From NCBI GenBank assembly GCA_024291935.2, contig CM044310.1:114896213-114960212 (forward strand): DNA of 64,000 nucleotides, in the 5' to 3' direction. Each line of letters begins with the position of its first letter. Position 1 is the first letter of the stretch. The position numbers and the translations under genes are program-made. Positions 52,130 to 63,500 of the stretch are shown one piece after another. The notes under the pieces were generated by a model. It did no database searches, was not told where the DNA came from, and saw only the letters and a program-made list of their open reading frames with translations. Source of the stretch: Okapia johnstoni (Eukaryota; Chordata; Mammalia; Artiodactyla; Giraffidae).

Positions 52130-52262
52130 TCAAAATGTGTGTGTATGAAATACATGTGGCATAAAAGTCACTATTTTAACCAGTCTGAACTGTGCAATTC
52201 AGGACATTAAGTGCAGTTAGAATGTGTGCAACCATCACCCATCAGTCTGACAGTTGTGAAAG
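52130..52262 (+). repeat. Old L1-type relic
   Basis: 'catgtggcataaaagtcact', 'gtgcaattcaggacattaag' and 'gtgtgcaaccatcaccc'. Confidence 0.55.
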
Positions 52263-52272
52263 GAGAGAGGGA

Positions 52273-52475
52273 GGGGCTTCCCGGGTGGTCCAGTGGCTAA
52301 GACTCTGCACTCCCAATGCAGGGGGCCTGGGTTCGATCCCTGGTGGGGACCTCGATTTCTTAAGAGATCGCATGCCGCAAGTAAACATCCTGCATGCCCA
52401 AACGAAGATCCCAGCTACCGCAACTAAGGCCCGATGCAGCCAAATAAATAAACATTAAAAAAAAATAATAAGGAG
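52273..52475 (+). repeat. CHR-type SINE with A-rich tail
   Basis: 'gcttcccgggtggtccagtg', 'tgggttcgatccctggtggg' and 'gcaactaaggcccgatgcag'. Confidence 0.92.
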
Positions 52476-53230
52476 GGAATGGGTCAGGGGAGCCTCTGGC
52501 TGTACCTCTCTGGGTGCTGTGGGGTTTATGTGTCTATGGAGCTGTCCTTGAGCAAGAATTGCCCATCAGAGGACTCCTGGATGGGGTTGCAATAGACTGG
52601 TGTAAGTACCCACTGTGTTGAGCCCAAGGGAGGCATGGCCTTGGCACCAATGCAGTAGGGCTGTAACACAGCTGTGCTGTCAGCAGCAGAATCTCTTAAA
52701 GGGAGAGCTGCTCAGCGCCATTCCATGGCCACCACAGGGATCTAAACTGTTCCCTGTTCTTTCTGGCCTCATCCCCAAGCAGCTTCACCTGGTGCCCACA
52801 GATCCAAGCACCTGAGTGCTCCTCACTACTATCCTTCAGAGTAGGGAGGCCTAGTCCCTCCTAGGAGACAAAGGGCTTTCCTTCAAACTGATTGGATCAG
52901 CTTGGGTCACATGACAAGCCCAGAACCAATGCTTGTGCCAGCGACTTGTCCCTGTCAGTTGCTAATTGGTTAAAACTTAGGTCCCTGAACCACTCACTGT
53001 TAAGTGAAGGCGGAATTACGCGGAAGGTTTAGACTAATCAGGAAGTACCGCGGTATCTGGCCCAAGCCGGCAGACAGCTCAACTCCTCAGCCAAACTGCA
53101 AGGACTGGGGTTGCCAGGAGGGGGTGCTAAAGAGCCGCCGTGCTAAAGGCTCCTGGCGTCTTCCCTCACGTCCAAGTTCAAGTCGAAGATTCACGAGAGC
53201 ATCCGTAGATGATGTGTGAAGGGCCTGCTC
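52476..53230. other. Intergenic stretch without assigned content
   Basis: I find no gene, promoter or named repeat. It is non-repetitive in appearance up to its abrupt junction with the AT tract at about 53,240. Confidence 0.5.
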
Positions 53231-53239
53231 TCCATCAGA

Positions 53240-54508
53240 CATGTTATATTATAATTATATATATTTCATATATATTTATATTATATAAATATATAAATTA
53301 TATATATTTATATTATATATGTTCAATATATATTTATATTAAATATTATATTAATTATATATAATATATAATATAATATATATAATATTATATATATCAT
53401 ATATTATAATAATATATATACATATATTATTATATAATATATTATGATATACTATATTATTATTATTATATTATTTTAATATATATGATTATATATATAT
53501 ATTAATATGATTCTATATATAAGATATATAATTATAGTATATATTATATTATTATGTATTATATATTATTTATAATTAATTATAAATAATTACACATTAT
53601 TTATAATCATATATAATATATATTACATATAATAATAATTACATATAATATATAATAATGCATAATTATTATATATATTATATATATAATATATATAAGT
53701 ATATATTATTATATATTATTTATAATATATATAACATATATAATTATTATTTATTTATTTTATTATTTTTTATATTATTAAAATTTATTTATTATATATG
53801 TTATATATTATCATATTAATATACATATTATAATCTAATATACTAGATTATATCAATTATATCAATTATAATATACATTTATTATATATTATAATATATA
53901 TAAATATTATGCATATAATAAATATATTATTATGTATTATATATATTTTTTAATAATTTTATATATTATATGTAATTATTTTAATATACTATATATTATA
54001 TTAAATTATATATTTATATATGATATATTATTTTAATATATATATTATATTTATTATGTATAGTTATAATAATTATATATACTAATATTATTTTATATAT
54101 TATATATTATAATATTATTTTATATATATATATATATATATGATTTTATATTACTATATTATATAAATATATGCTATATTTATATATATACATATATTAT
54201 ATATTATATAATATATATTATATTATATATCTATATATATAGGGTATATATATTTAATATATAGAATATATATAGAATAGAATATATAGAATATATAATA
54301 GAATAATAGAATATATAGAATATATAAAATATATAATAGAATATATATAAGAATATATTCTTACATATAATATAATATATAATAATATATAATATATATA
54401 TATATATAATATATTATTATGTTATATATAATTATATATTATATTATTTTTTATATTATATTATATATAATTATATAATATATATTCTATATATTCTGTA
54501 TATTCTTC
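53240..54508. repeat. AT-only tract (about 1.27 kb)
   Basis: Nearly pure A and T, built from irregular TATATA, ATTAT and AATATAT words, with only isolated G or C. Near its 3' end short units with 'atagaatatat' recur (54,260-54,360). It is self-complementary at many scales and borders ordinary sequence sharply on both sides. Confidence 0.97.
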
Positions 54509-55676
54509 TTCAGGGGGTTATTTGGCCGGACTCAGGTGTTGGCAAACCAACATTCTTAAGTCTTTATTTATCTCCGTCGGCGTGAATTTTCACACGTTTT
54601 GCTGCAAATATATTAACATGTCCGATGGAGAGGGGTCGGCTTCAAGCCCCTGGGAGTGTTACCTAATACCCAGCATTCGCTCAGAATCACCCTTCTAAAT
54701 TAGAGCATTTCTGAGTTCTGAAACGTGTCTGTCCCCAAGGACTGCAGCTAAGGGATGTGGGCCTGTAATTGGGCACGCTGCCAAACCTAGATTCATCTTA
54801 ATTATTTGTTCAACATTATTTAATGGCTTTGGGAAGAAACTCATTCTCCATTACCATCTTTTTTTAAAAATAGAGGATGATGTTCATTTACTTAGTCCCC
54901 TTTGTTCACGATGCGCTATTATTAGTGTGAGTGTGTGTGCATGTGAAAGTGTGTCTGTTTGACTTTATGAGTGTGTCTGTGTGTGAAGCTGTGTCTGTGT
55001 GTATGACAGTATTTCTGTGTGTACGTGTGTGTGGGGTCTGTGTGAGAGACTGTGTTTAAATGAGTATGTTTGATCTTGTCTGTCTTGTGTGTCTGTGTGA
55101 CTGTATTTGTAACATCTACTTATGTCTGTGTGTAATTTTGTGTGTGTAAATGTGACTGTGGGTTTCCGAATGAATATGTGTGTGTGTGTGAATGTGCAGG
55201 AGAGGAGGCATAGTTCAAAGATAATATGCTGAAATAAAGTCCTCATTTCATGAGACCATCTCTGCCTCTGTTATAGAATATTTCAACAAACTCTACAAAT
55301 GCCTCAGAAATTTTGCGTTTTCAAGCAATACTTTATACGTCCACCAGAGGGCGGGAAACTTGAATTCCTGGGAGTTTGCAGATTCTTGCAGAGAAGTGCC
55401 AGGGCCAGCTAGCTCAGGCTCACCTCAGTTGTGTGTAGAACAGCAGCTCTCACACTTGTTGGTCTCAGGATTCATTTTACACCCTTAAAAATTCTTGAGG
55501 ACCAAAGAGGTTTTTTTTTTTTTTTTTTTTTTTGTATATGTGTTACATCTATCAATATTGAATTAAGTATTAAATTAAGATTGAGAAGTTTAAAAATTTA
55601 GTAATTCATTTAAATATAACCATGGTAAGCCCATTGCATTTCTGCAATGATTTTATTGTCGTAAGAGATACACAAA
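54509..55676. other. Intergenic stretch with a TG-rich segment
   Basis: About 54,925-55,200 is a degenerate TG-rich run (tgtgtctgtgtg words), like that at 21.3-22.7 kb. The part at 54,510-54,900 is A/T-rich unique sequence without gene signal. A T run of about 24 lies at 55,510-55,533. Confidence 0.6.
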
Positions 55677-55679
55677 AAT

Positions 55680-55892
55680 TTTGTTGTTGTTTAGTTGCTA
55701 AATCCTGTCTCACTCTTTTGTGACCCCACAGAATATCACCCGCCAGGCTCCTCTGTCCATGGGATTTCCCAGTAAGAATACTGGAGTGGGTTGCCATTTC
55801 CTCCTCCATGGGATCTTCCTGACCCAGGGATTGAACCCACGTCTCCCGCATTGCAGGTGGATTCTTTACTGCTGAGCGACTGGGGAAGTTGG
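55680..55892 (-). repeat. Bov-tA SINE, antisense, full length
   Basis: 'aatcctgtctcactcttttg', 'tccatgggatttcccagtaa' and 'ttactgctgagcgactgggg'. Confidence 0.92.
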
Positions 55893-55914
55893 TATAAATG
55901 GTTAAAATGGTACT

Positions 55915-56330
55915 TTTTTTTTTAAGTGTATAAGTTGAGAGGCATTAAGTAAATTCACATTGTTGTGCAACCATCACTACTACTCATTTCCAGATTTTTT
56001 TATCTTCCCAAACTAAAATTCTGTACCCATTAAACAATAATTCCTCATCTCCCCAATTCCAGGGCACCTCTATTCTACTTCAGGTCTCTGAGAATTTGCC
56101 TATTCTAGTACCTAATGTATATGAAATCATGCCACATTTGTTCTTTTGTATCTGTCTTATTTCACTTAGCATCACATTTTCAAAGTTTATTCATGTTTTA
56201 GGTGTCTCAGGTTTTCCCTCCTTTATAAGACTGAGTTACATGTCATTGATACCACATTCACAGATACCACATTTTGTTTACCTATTTGTCTGTTGATAGA
56301 CATTCAGAAACATAGAACTTTGACATAACA
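55915..56330 (+). repeat. Old L1-type relic
   Basis: 'gtgcaaccatcactactact', 'acctctattctacttcaggt' and 'cttatttcacttagcatcac'. Confidence 0.65.
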
Positions 56331-56800
56331 CTTTAAATGAGAAATGCTGTATTTTCCAAAATAAAAAAAATTAATGAGAAGAGTGACATTATTATACATT
56401 TCTGAGACTACGTAATGTCTGGCTCAAGAGAAAACAGCTGGATTTTCAGAGTTGCTTTTGCATTTGATCTGTTGCAATATCACAAGTCATCTGGCCTCTG
56501 CAAATATCTGGGTGAAGTCCAGTCAAGTCATGGGGAATCCTGAGCGTGGGATTTTCCAGCCTGTTAACCCTCAACCACACTACCCTGAAACTTCTGTGGT
56601 TGCAAAACTGCCTTTAGCCTTCCTTGTCATCTGCATTTAACATCTGGTCTGGGTACAATTAATTACGATTTTGCCAGTGCCATTTTGCTATGTGGTCCAT
56701 GGATCATAAATAAAGTAAAAATAATATGGAGGTCATGAGGTCACACTGTAGCTATGTAATGACGATAAATCTGTGGATATATAAGTCTGGTAATATATCA
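56331..56800. other. Intergenic stretch, nothing assigned
   Basis: No coding potential, regulatory cluster or repeat family that I can name. Confidence 0.45.
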
Positions 56801-56801
56801 G

Positions 56802-57062
56802 ATGGGCTTCCTCTCTGGCTCAGCGGTAAAGAATCTGCCTGCAAAGCAGGAGACTTGGGTTCGACCCCTGCGTCAGGAAGAATTAGCCTGCCTTTGCAGG
56901 AGATGCCAGTTTGATCCCTGGGTTGGGAAGATCCCCTGGAGAACGAAATGGCCACCCACTGCAGAATTCTTGCTGGGAAATCCCATGGACAGAGGAGCCT
57001 AGATGACTACAGTCCATGGGGTTGCAAAAGAGTTGGACACAACTTAGTGACTAAAACAACAG
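56802..57062 (+). repeat. Bov-tA SINE with a duplicated tRNA-like head
   Basis: Two successive head-like segments: 'gggttcgacccctgcgtcag' at about 56,859 and 'gtttgatccctgggttggga' at about 56,911, followed by one body and one tail (ttggacacaacttagtgact). It is about 50 bases longer than neighbouring copies. Confidence 0.85.
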
Positions 57063-57184
57063 CAGTGTATCAAATATATTAAAAAACTATTTAGTAACAA
57101 TTGAGTAATTAACTATAGTTGGGTAACAAACAACGAAACCTGTGTGTTGATGTACACACATCACATGTAACTGAAAGTGAATGG

Positions 57185-57800
57185 TGTCTGGCTGCTTGCC
57201 ATTCAGAAGCCAATAAAGAGGCAAGGTTGGTGGGTAGGAACGTTTGCTTTATTTTGGATGCCAGCAACCAGGGGTGGGGGGAAGGGGAGACTGCTTGTCC
57301 CCCTCCACTGACATTCAGTGGGTAAGAGCTTTTATAGACAGAGAGAGGGGATCTGTCAGAAACAGCACAATCAGCTCTGACAGTCACCTTGAAATTGGTC
57401 ATTGATGGCCTGATTAACGTCATCTTGTTTTAAGTACAGTTAACCTTCCGGTCCAGTTCCCATTTCCTTGAGTTGAATTCTCAGAACTGCAGCAGCTTGT
57501 CTCAGGACTACAGTTTGGTCATTATGCAGTTAACTTCTTCCACCTGGTTGGGGTTTCAGTATCTGGAAGACAGCTCACAGGATACGGCTCAGAATATTGT
57601 CCACAGCCCTTGAGGAGAAAGGTCCTTGACAATGCTTAATGACTCAACTATTATTATTTAGTCTTGTGGGGCTGTTTTCCTCTGTTTCATGCATTTCTCA
57701 CTTCTCTGATTAAACCGATTCTTTGGCTAAAGTTTTCCCACAGACAAAAGGCAGGTGGAGGACATGGTGGGGAAGGACTCTAGCGTCCTGCTCCGTTTCA
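57185..57800 (-). mobile_element. Solo LTR of an endogenous retrovirus-like element, minus strand
   Basis: Read on the minus strand this region has a TATA box TATAAAAG (complement of 57329-57336), then an AATAAA (complement of 57248-57253) about 75 bases later, then a G/T-containing end: the U3-R-U5 order of an LTR. A CCAAT-like and homopolymer-free U3 of about 450 bases precedes it. No gag, pol or env sequence is next to it, so it is a solo LTR. Boundaries are approximate and the family is not named. It points towards INAFM1. Confidence 0.65.
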
Positions 57801-58000
57801 ATGTGAACGTGTATTGAGCTCCTGCTGAGAGTCAGCTGACTGTGGCCGGAGGCTCTGCTGATCTTGGCCGGGCTCTCCCAGGCGTCTGAAGTCAGCTGGG
57901 GCTGGAGGTGACTGCCTGCCTCGCTGATCTTGACTGGGCTGCCCCAGGTGTTTGTGGACGGGCCGATCTTGGCTGGCCTTGGCCGTTGCAACCAACGCTT
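57800..58000. repeat. Short imperfect tandem repeat beside the LTR
   Basis: 'ctgatcttggccgggctctcc' at about 57,857 (first 20 bases diagnostic) recurs as 'ctgatcttgactgggctgcc' at about 57,924, and 'cgatcttggctggccttggc' at about 57,964. Unit spacing is about 67 and 40 bases. Confidence 0.5.
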
Positions 58001-58219
58001 GGCACTTGTGGTCTATTCCAGGAATGTTCCTCTTATTGTGATGGCAGAAGTGTGAGCATAACTATACAGGTACACGTCAAGCCTCTGTGTTCTGTGTACC
58101 ATCATGCGACTGGCCAAACAAGCCCCACGGCCGAGCCCAGTATAGAGTAGCAGAAGTACATTCCTTCCAAGGAGGTGAGGTGGATGGAGTGAAGGTTTCC
58201 AAAGAGGAATCTAATCTGC

Positions 58220-58432
58220 CGTGTGCTAAGTCGCTTCAGTTGAGTCCAACTCTTTGCTCCCCATGGACTGTAGCCAAACAGGCTCCTCTGTCCATGGGAT
58301 TCTCCAGGCAAAGATACTGGAGTGGGTCGCCTTGCCCTCCTCCAAGGGATCTTCCCCACCCAGGGACTGAACCCTCATCTCTTAGGTCTCCTGCGGGTTC
58401 TTTACCACTAGCGCCACCTGGGAATCCCCAGT
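58220..58432 (-). repeat. Bov-tA SINE, antisense
   Basis: 'tgtgctaagtcgcttcagtt', 'tgtccatgggattctccagg' and 'cactagcgccacctgggaat'. Confidence 0.93.
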
Positions 58433-58914
58433 CTAATCTGCCACAGGTGGTCATGTCCCGGTCTAGGCCACATGGAGTTCGGTAGGGGTCTGGAAAGGAC
58501 CTGGGTATTGTGCTGAAACCTGACATTGAGAACCAAAGTATGAGCATCCAGCAGGGATGATATGAACGGCATTAATATTAATACTGTGCCTCAGAGGGAT
58601 TAAATAGCAATCTGCAGAGCAGTAAGTGTGTGTGTTGGGGTTGGGGGTAGGTGGGAGGAACCCAGGCCACCTGAGTCTGAACTGTTGCATTTCACTGTTC
58701 ATTTTGCTTCTTAGCCCAAACCATATGGAGAGCCCACATGCAGGCACTCTGGTTAAAAATCCCTGCTGTGCTCCCACTCGGCAGACAGAAGCGACTGCCA
58801 GCTGGGTGGGCAAGGCCCCTGCAACTTCCAGTCAGTTGAAACTTCAGATGAGTACTTTCCCAGCCAACACGGGATTGGCCAAGGGAAGATTCAAAAGATG
58901 GTCAGGCGTGTGCC
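58433..58914. other. Intergenic stretch, nothing assigned
   Basis: No exon, repeat or motif cluster I can support. Confidence 0.45.
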
Positions 58915-59130
58915 TGCTCACGCGTGCTCAGCATTGTCTGACTCTTTGTGACCCCACGAACTGTAGCCCACCAGGCTCCTCTCCATGGGATTCTTCAGGC
59001 AAGAATACTGGAATGGGTTGCTATTTCCTCCTCCAGGGGATCTTCCCCAACCAGGGATCGAACCTGCGTCCTCTGCGTTTCTTGCATTGGCAGGCGGATT
59101 CCTTACTCCTGAGCCACCTGGGAAGCTCCA
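58915..59130 (-). repeat. Bov-tA SINE, antisense
   Basis: 'attgtctgactctttgtgac', 'tccatgggattcttcaggca' and 'tcctgagccacctgggaagc'. Confidence 0.93.
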
Positions 59131-59411
59131 AGTCGAGCGTGTGCTAGTTCTTAAAATCCCCACACTAAAGTGGCACATATTCCTTCCTCTCACATTTCAC
59201 TGGGCAAGGAAAGTCACATGGCCCCGCCAAACCTCCAATAGGCAGATGTGTGGAACCCTACTGTGTGCCCAGGAGGGCTGGGATGTTTGAGACCATCTTT
59301 ACTGACTGTTGCAACAGGTTGTTTCTTGCTCTGAAACATGAGTCACACATTCTGCAGATCCTCCTGAGAAAGGAATACTTTTTGACTAGTAGTTGGGCTT
59401 GTTTTCTATAT

Positions 59412-59482
59412 ATTTGTTGTTGTTCAGTCGCTCAGTCGTGTCCGACTCTTTGAGACCCCACGGACTGCAGAACGCCAAGCTT
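59412..59482 (-). repeat. Bov-A SINE tail fragment, antisense
   Basis: 'gttcagtcgctcagtcgtgt' and 'gagaccccacggactgcaga' only. Confidence 0.88.
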
Positions 59483-59646
59483 TCTTTATATACTTTTGTA
59501 AAAGAATAGAATCATCGCTGTCCGTTAGTGTCGCAAGTAAAAAATGGCCAAAAATCCCCTCACTTACTCCCTTTGCATTGTGACTTTGCAGTTCCTCCTT
59601 TCAAGGTGTAGGGTCAGTTTCCCCTCTCCTTGAATTTGAGCTGGCC

Positions 59647-59863
59647 TTGACCAGTATGGCTCAGAGGGTAAAGTGTCTGCCTGCAATGTGGGAGACCCAG
59701 GTTCGATCCCTGGGTTGGGAAGATCCCCTGGAGAAGGAGATGGCAACCCACTCCAGTACTCTTGCCTGGAAAATCCCATGGACGGAGAAGCCTGGTAGGC
59801 TACAGTCCATGGGGTTGCAAAAAGTCAGACACAACTGAGCGACTTCAGCTTCACTTGACCAGT
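59647..59863 (+). repeat. Bov-tA SINE with target-site duplication
   Basis: TTGACCAGT occurs at 59647-59655 and again at 59855-59863, flanking the element exactly, which shows insertion by target-primed reverse transcription. Body: 'ggttcgatccctgggttggg' and 'agtcagacacaactgagcga'. The short intact duplication suggests a fairly recent event. Confidence 0.93.
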
Positions 59864-59965
59864 GGAATATGGCAGACATGATGTTGTGTCAGTTCTGAGT
59901 CTAGGTCTTGAGAGTCTTTGTGCCTTCCGTTTTGCTTCCTTGGAAAGTTTCCACTGCCATGGGAA

Positions 59966-60032
59966 TAAGCCTGGGCTAAGCCTGTCGGGCTACAGTCCAC
60001 GGGGCTGGACATGACTGAGCAACTTTCACTCA
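59966..60032 (+). repeat. Bov-A SINE tail fragment
   Basis: 'gggctacagtccacggggct' and 'ggacatgactgagcaacttt' followed by a short (CACT)n run. Confidence 0.75.
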
Positions 60033-60056
60033 CTCACTCACAACCTGCTGCAGGAG

Positions 60057-60283
60057 GGCTTCCCACTAGGTGCTAGAGTTTGTAAGGAACCCACCTGCCA
60101 GTGCAGGAGGTATAAGAGAGTCGGGTTCCATCCCTGGGTCGGGATGATCCCCTGGAGGAGGGCATGACAACCCACTCCAGTATTCTTGCCTGGAGAATCC
60201 CATGGACAGAAGAGCCTGGCAGGATACAGTCCATGGGGTTGCAAAGAGTCAGAAACAACTGAAGCGACTGAGCACGCACACAC
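60057..60283 (+). repeat. Bov-tA SINE, full length
   Basis: 'ggcttcccactaggtgctag', 'tccatccctgggtcgggatg' and 'agtcagaaacaactgaagcg'. Confidence 0.93.
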
Positions 60284-60456
60284 AGCCTACTGGAGGGTGA
60301 GCGCCTGCACCAAATAGACCACAAGCACCCGTTCAGCTCCCCCCAAACAGCTACCTACCCAGCCCTCAGTTGACTGCAGATGCAAGGATGAGCTCATTCA
60401 AGACAAAAAACCATCCAGCTGACCCATGGACTTGTAAGCAACAAAAATAATTGTCG

Positions 60457-60573
60457 GGGCTTAGCTGGTGGGTCCAGTGGTTAAGACTGTGCTTCCACTG
60501 CAAGGGGTATGAGTTCAATCCCTGATTGGGGAACTAACATCCCCGTTGCATGCAGAGCAGCCAAAAAAAAACC
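60457..60573 (+). repeat. CHR-type SINE fragment
   Basis: 'gcttagctggtgggtccagt', 'gagttcaatccctgattggg' and an A-run. Confidence 0.85.
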
Positions 60574-60634
60574 CACCCCATGATAGTTATTGTTTTCAAC
60601 CATTATTATTTGGGGGATATTTTTTACACAGCTG

Positions 60635-61215
60635 TTGTGGTCCATTTGGGCTCCTATAACAAATGATCACAGACTGGGTGGCTTAAACAACGAACGTTTA
60701 TTTCTCATAGCTCTGGAGGCCGGAAAGTCTAGGATCAAGGTGCCAACAGATTCCGGGTCTGATGAGGGGTCACTTCCTGGTTTGTAGACACCTGTCTTCT
60801 TGCTGTGTCCTCATATGGCAGAAAGAGACAGAGAGCTCTCTGAGATCTCTTTTATAAAGGCACCAACCCCATTCATCAGGCTTCCCTGGTGGCTCAGTGG
60901 TAAAGAATCCACCTGAAATGCAGGAGACTCGGGTTTGATCCCTAGTTTGGGAAGATCCCCCAAAGAAGGAAATGGCAATCCACTCCAGTATTCTTGCCTG
61001 GGAAATCCCACAGACAGAGGAGACTGGTGGGCTATAGTGAATGGGGTCACAAAAGAGTCAAACGCAACTGAGCAACTAAACAACAATTCCATTCGTGAGG
61101 AATTCCTCATGACTTAATCACCCTGAAGGCCCTACCTCCTAGTTCTATCACATTTGAGATTAGGTTTCATCATATGAATTTTGAGGTGGGGGACAAAAAT
61201 ATTCAGTCTGTAACA
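60635..61215 (+). repeat. Old interspersed repeat split by a Bov-tA
   Basis: 'ggtccatttgggctcctata' and 'cacagactgggtggcttaaa' lie 5'; 'cctgaaggccctacctccta' and 'atgaattttgaggtggggga' lie 3'. It is interrupted at 60,878-61,085. Same family as at 27.8 and 30.5 kb. Confidence 0.65.
60878..61085 (+). repeat. Bov-tA SINE, nested
   Basis: 'gcttccctggtggctcagtg', 'gggtttgatccctagtttgg' and 'agagtcaaacgcaactgagc'. Confidence 0.93.
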
Positions 61216-61565
61216 ATAGCCATAGTTAACTGATACGCTATGGGTTCTTCATTTCTTCTCTTGGTGCGACAATAAAGGTCTTGGAATGTTTTAACCCTCT
61301 GTTATCCTGTCCTCTTTCTGGACAGGAAGGGAAAAATGTGCAGAGCATGAGAAATCTCTTCATTGCCTGTCCCCATCGCCTAGGAAACGATTCAAGGGTC
61401 CACTTTCTGGCAGAGGACAGGAGCAGTGAAGGTTAACACCTAGGGAGTGCTTGGCACTGAGTCTGATAGGGAGCCAGGGAACAGTGTTCCTTGTTATCTA
61501 CTCTGTTTTCTGACGTTCTAAAATCCCCGCTTTGTTGTATTATTATAAAAACAGTCAAAGTGAAG
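61216..61565. other. Intergenic stretch, nothing assigned
   Basis: No feature that I can support. Confidence 0.4.
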
Positions 61566-61692
61566 GGCTTCCCTGGCAGTCCATTGGTTAGGACTCCACA
61601 CTTCCAATGCAGGGGATGTGGGTTTGATCCTTGGCCTAAGATTCCACATGCTGCAGGACCAAATAGATAAATAAATATTAATAACAATAATC
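61566..61692 (+). repeat. CHR-type SINE fragment
   Basis: 'ggcttccctggcagtccatt', 'gtgggtttgatccttggcct' and an A/T tail with (ATAA)n. Confidence 0.88.
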
Positions 61693-62300
61693 AGTGTGTG
61701 GTTTACACCAAGAGAGAAGAGGCAGCTGTGACTCTGGCCGTCAGATCGATAGAAAGAGAAGATGTTGTGAGGAAATGGGGAAGAGGGAGAGACAGCAAAA
61801 ATGAAGCACGGAAAGACCTGGGAGATGGGTTTGGGAAATGGAAATTGAGATGGAGCCTGGGGCCAAACCGAAATGAAGTCGCTGGCATTCTGAGAGATAT
61901 AAACTGAGAAGCATCTAGACAGGCGTGTTGGGGGTCCCCAAGACAACGCTCAGGTTCGGAGACTCACTAGAAGGAGAGCTCACAGAAGTCTGAAAGGCCG
62001 TCACAATCACGTTTCTGGTATATTGCCATGAGTAGCTAGAGATTAAAATCCGCAGAGGTAAAAGGTGCATGGGGTAGAGTCCGGGAGAGACCAGGCACAA
62101 GCTCTCCCTGTGGCCTCTCCCAGTGGAGTCGAGGTCGATGCTTATTTCTTTCAGGTATATCATGTGATGACCTGCACAGAGTATTGCCAGCCAGAGACGC
62201 TCACCTGAGCCTCTGGGGCCAGGGTTTTCACTGGGGCTCGGTTACAGAGGCATGAAGAACCAGGGGCCATTATTCTGTCTGCCACACTGTACCATGGAAA
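61693..62300. other. Intergenic stretch, nothing assigned
   Basis: No coding, repeat or regulatory content recognised. Confidence 0.4.
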
Positions 62301-62700
62301 GTTAGAAAGAACAAAGGTATAAATTCCTACTTGCAATGACGTGATGAAACCCCAGAGCATCATACTGAGTGATAGAAGCAGGTCCGAAAAAAATCCATCC
62401 ACATCCTGTATGCTTCCACCAATATGAAATTCTAGAAAATGCAAACTAATCTCTAGTGACACGACTGAGGGACTGAACTGAACTGAACTGAATCTATAGG
62501 GACAGGAAGCAGATCAGTGGTTTCCTGAAAATGAGGGTGAAGGGAGTGAGGGATAGATGACAAGAGGCCACAAAGGAGCTTCTGGGTACCATGGAAATGT
62601 TTGTTAAATCGATCGTGGGGATGGTTTCCCATGCATAGTTCACTGTAAATATATGCTGTTTATGGTACCTCAATTATACTGCAATAAAGCTGCAAAAAAA
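62300..62700 (+). repeat. Old L1 3' relic with a short BovB-like tail inside
   Basis: 'agcatcatactgagtgatag' and 'ttatggtacctcaattatac' are L1-like. Between them 'gactgaactgaactgaactg' at 62,471 resembles the terminal repeat of BovB. Confidence 0.6.
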
Positions 62701-62859
62701 ATAGTGCCTAGTAACTGTGTTATTATACAGTTAATGTATTTACCAAGAGACTAATTAAATATCTTACTTCAGTTTCAAATCCTCAGCTTTTAGTCAATTG
62801 CCACGCTCACCCTACAGTCATTAAAACAAATTTCCCATTTGACCATGACCTTCTGACAA

Positions 62860-62915
62860 TAACTCTGTGAGGTAAATATTCTTCTTCTCACTTTACAAGT
62901 GAGGACTGGGGCTTA
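62860..62915 (+). repeat. MIR-type relic
   Basis: 'ctctgtgaggtaaatattct' and 'cactttacaagtgaggactg'. Confidence 0.55.
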
Positions 62916-62919
62916 TAGG

Positions 62920-63114
62920 GAGTCGCTCAGTCGTGTCCGACTCTTTGTGACCCCCCGTGGACCGTAGCTCCTCTGTCCATGGGATTCTCCAGGCAAGAAT
63001 ACTGGAGTGGGTTGCCATTTCCTTCTCCAAGGGATCTTCACAACCCAGGGATCAAACTGGCATCTCTTGCAAAGGCAGGCTAATTCTTTACCACTGAGCC
63101 ACCAGGGAAGCCCC
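62920..63114 (-). repeat. Bov-tA SINE, antisense
   Basis: 'cgctcagtcgtgtccgactc', 'tccatgggattctccaggca' and 'actgagccaccagggaagcc'. Confidence 0.93.
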
Positions 63115-63139
63115 CCCTAGAACCATATATCAAAGTTTA

Positions 63140-63500
63140 TTTATCTAACTGCAAAGACCTCTGTGAATTCTGAATTCTTTGAAAATGTTGATATACAAAT
63201 GACATAACATTGTATCAGTTTCAGGGGCACAGCATGAGCCAATATTTGTATATATTGTGAAATGATTGCCACAATAAATCTATCACGATATATAGTTATG
63301 ACTGTTTTCCTGTGATGAGCACTTTCCAGATATGACCCTGTGAGCTCATATCTCACTCTGGCTTTGATTTTCATTTCCCTGATAATTAGTCAAGTTGAGC
63401 ATATTCTCTTGGACCTGTTGGCCATCTGTTATGTCTTCTTTGGAAAAACGTCTGTTCAGATTCTCTGCCTATTTAAAAATCAGACTGTTTGAATGAACTT
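63140..63500 (-). repeat. Mammalian L1 3' relic
   Basis: 'cattgtatcagtttcagggg', 'gattttcatttccctgataa' and 'gttggccatctgttatgtct'. The strand is a best guess. Confidence 0.75.

Noticed and set aside
57109..57423. 104-codon minus-strand frame inside the LTR
   Set aside because: It spans the TATA box and U3/R region of a solo LTR, not a viral gene; no gag, pol or env wording is present.
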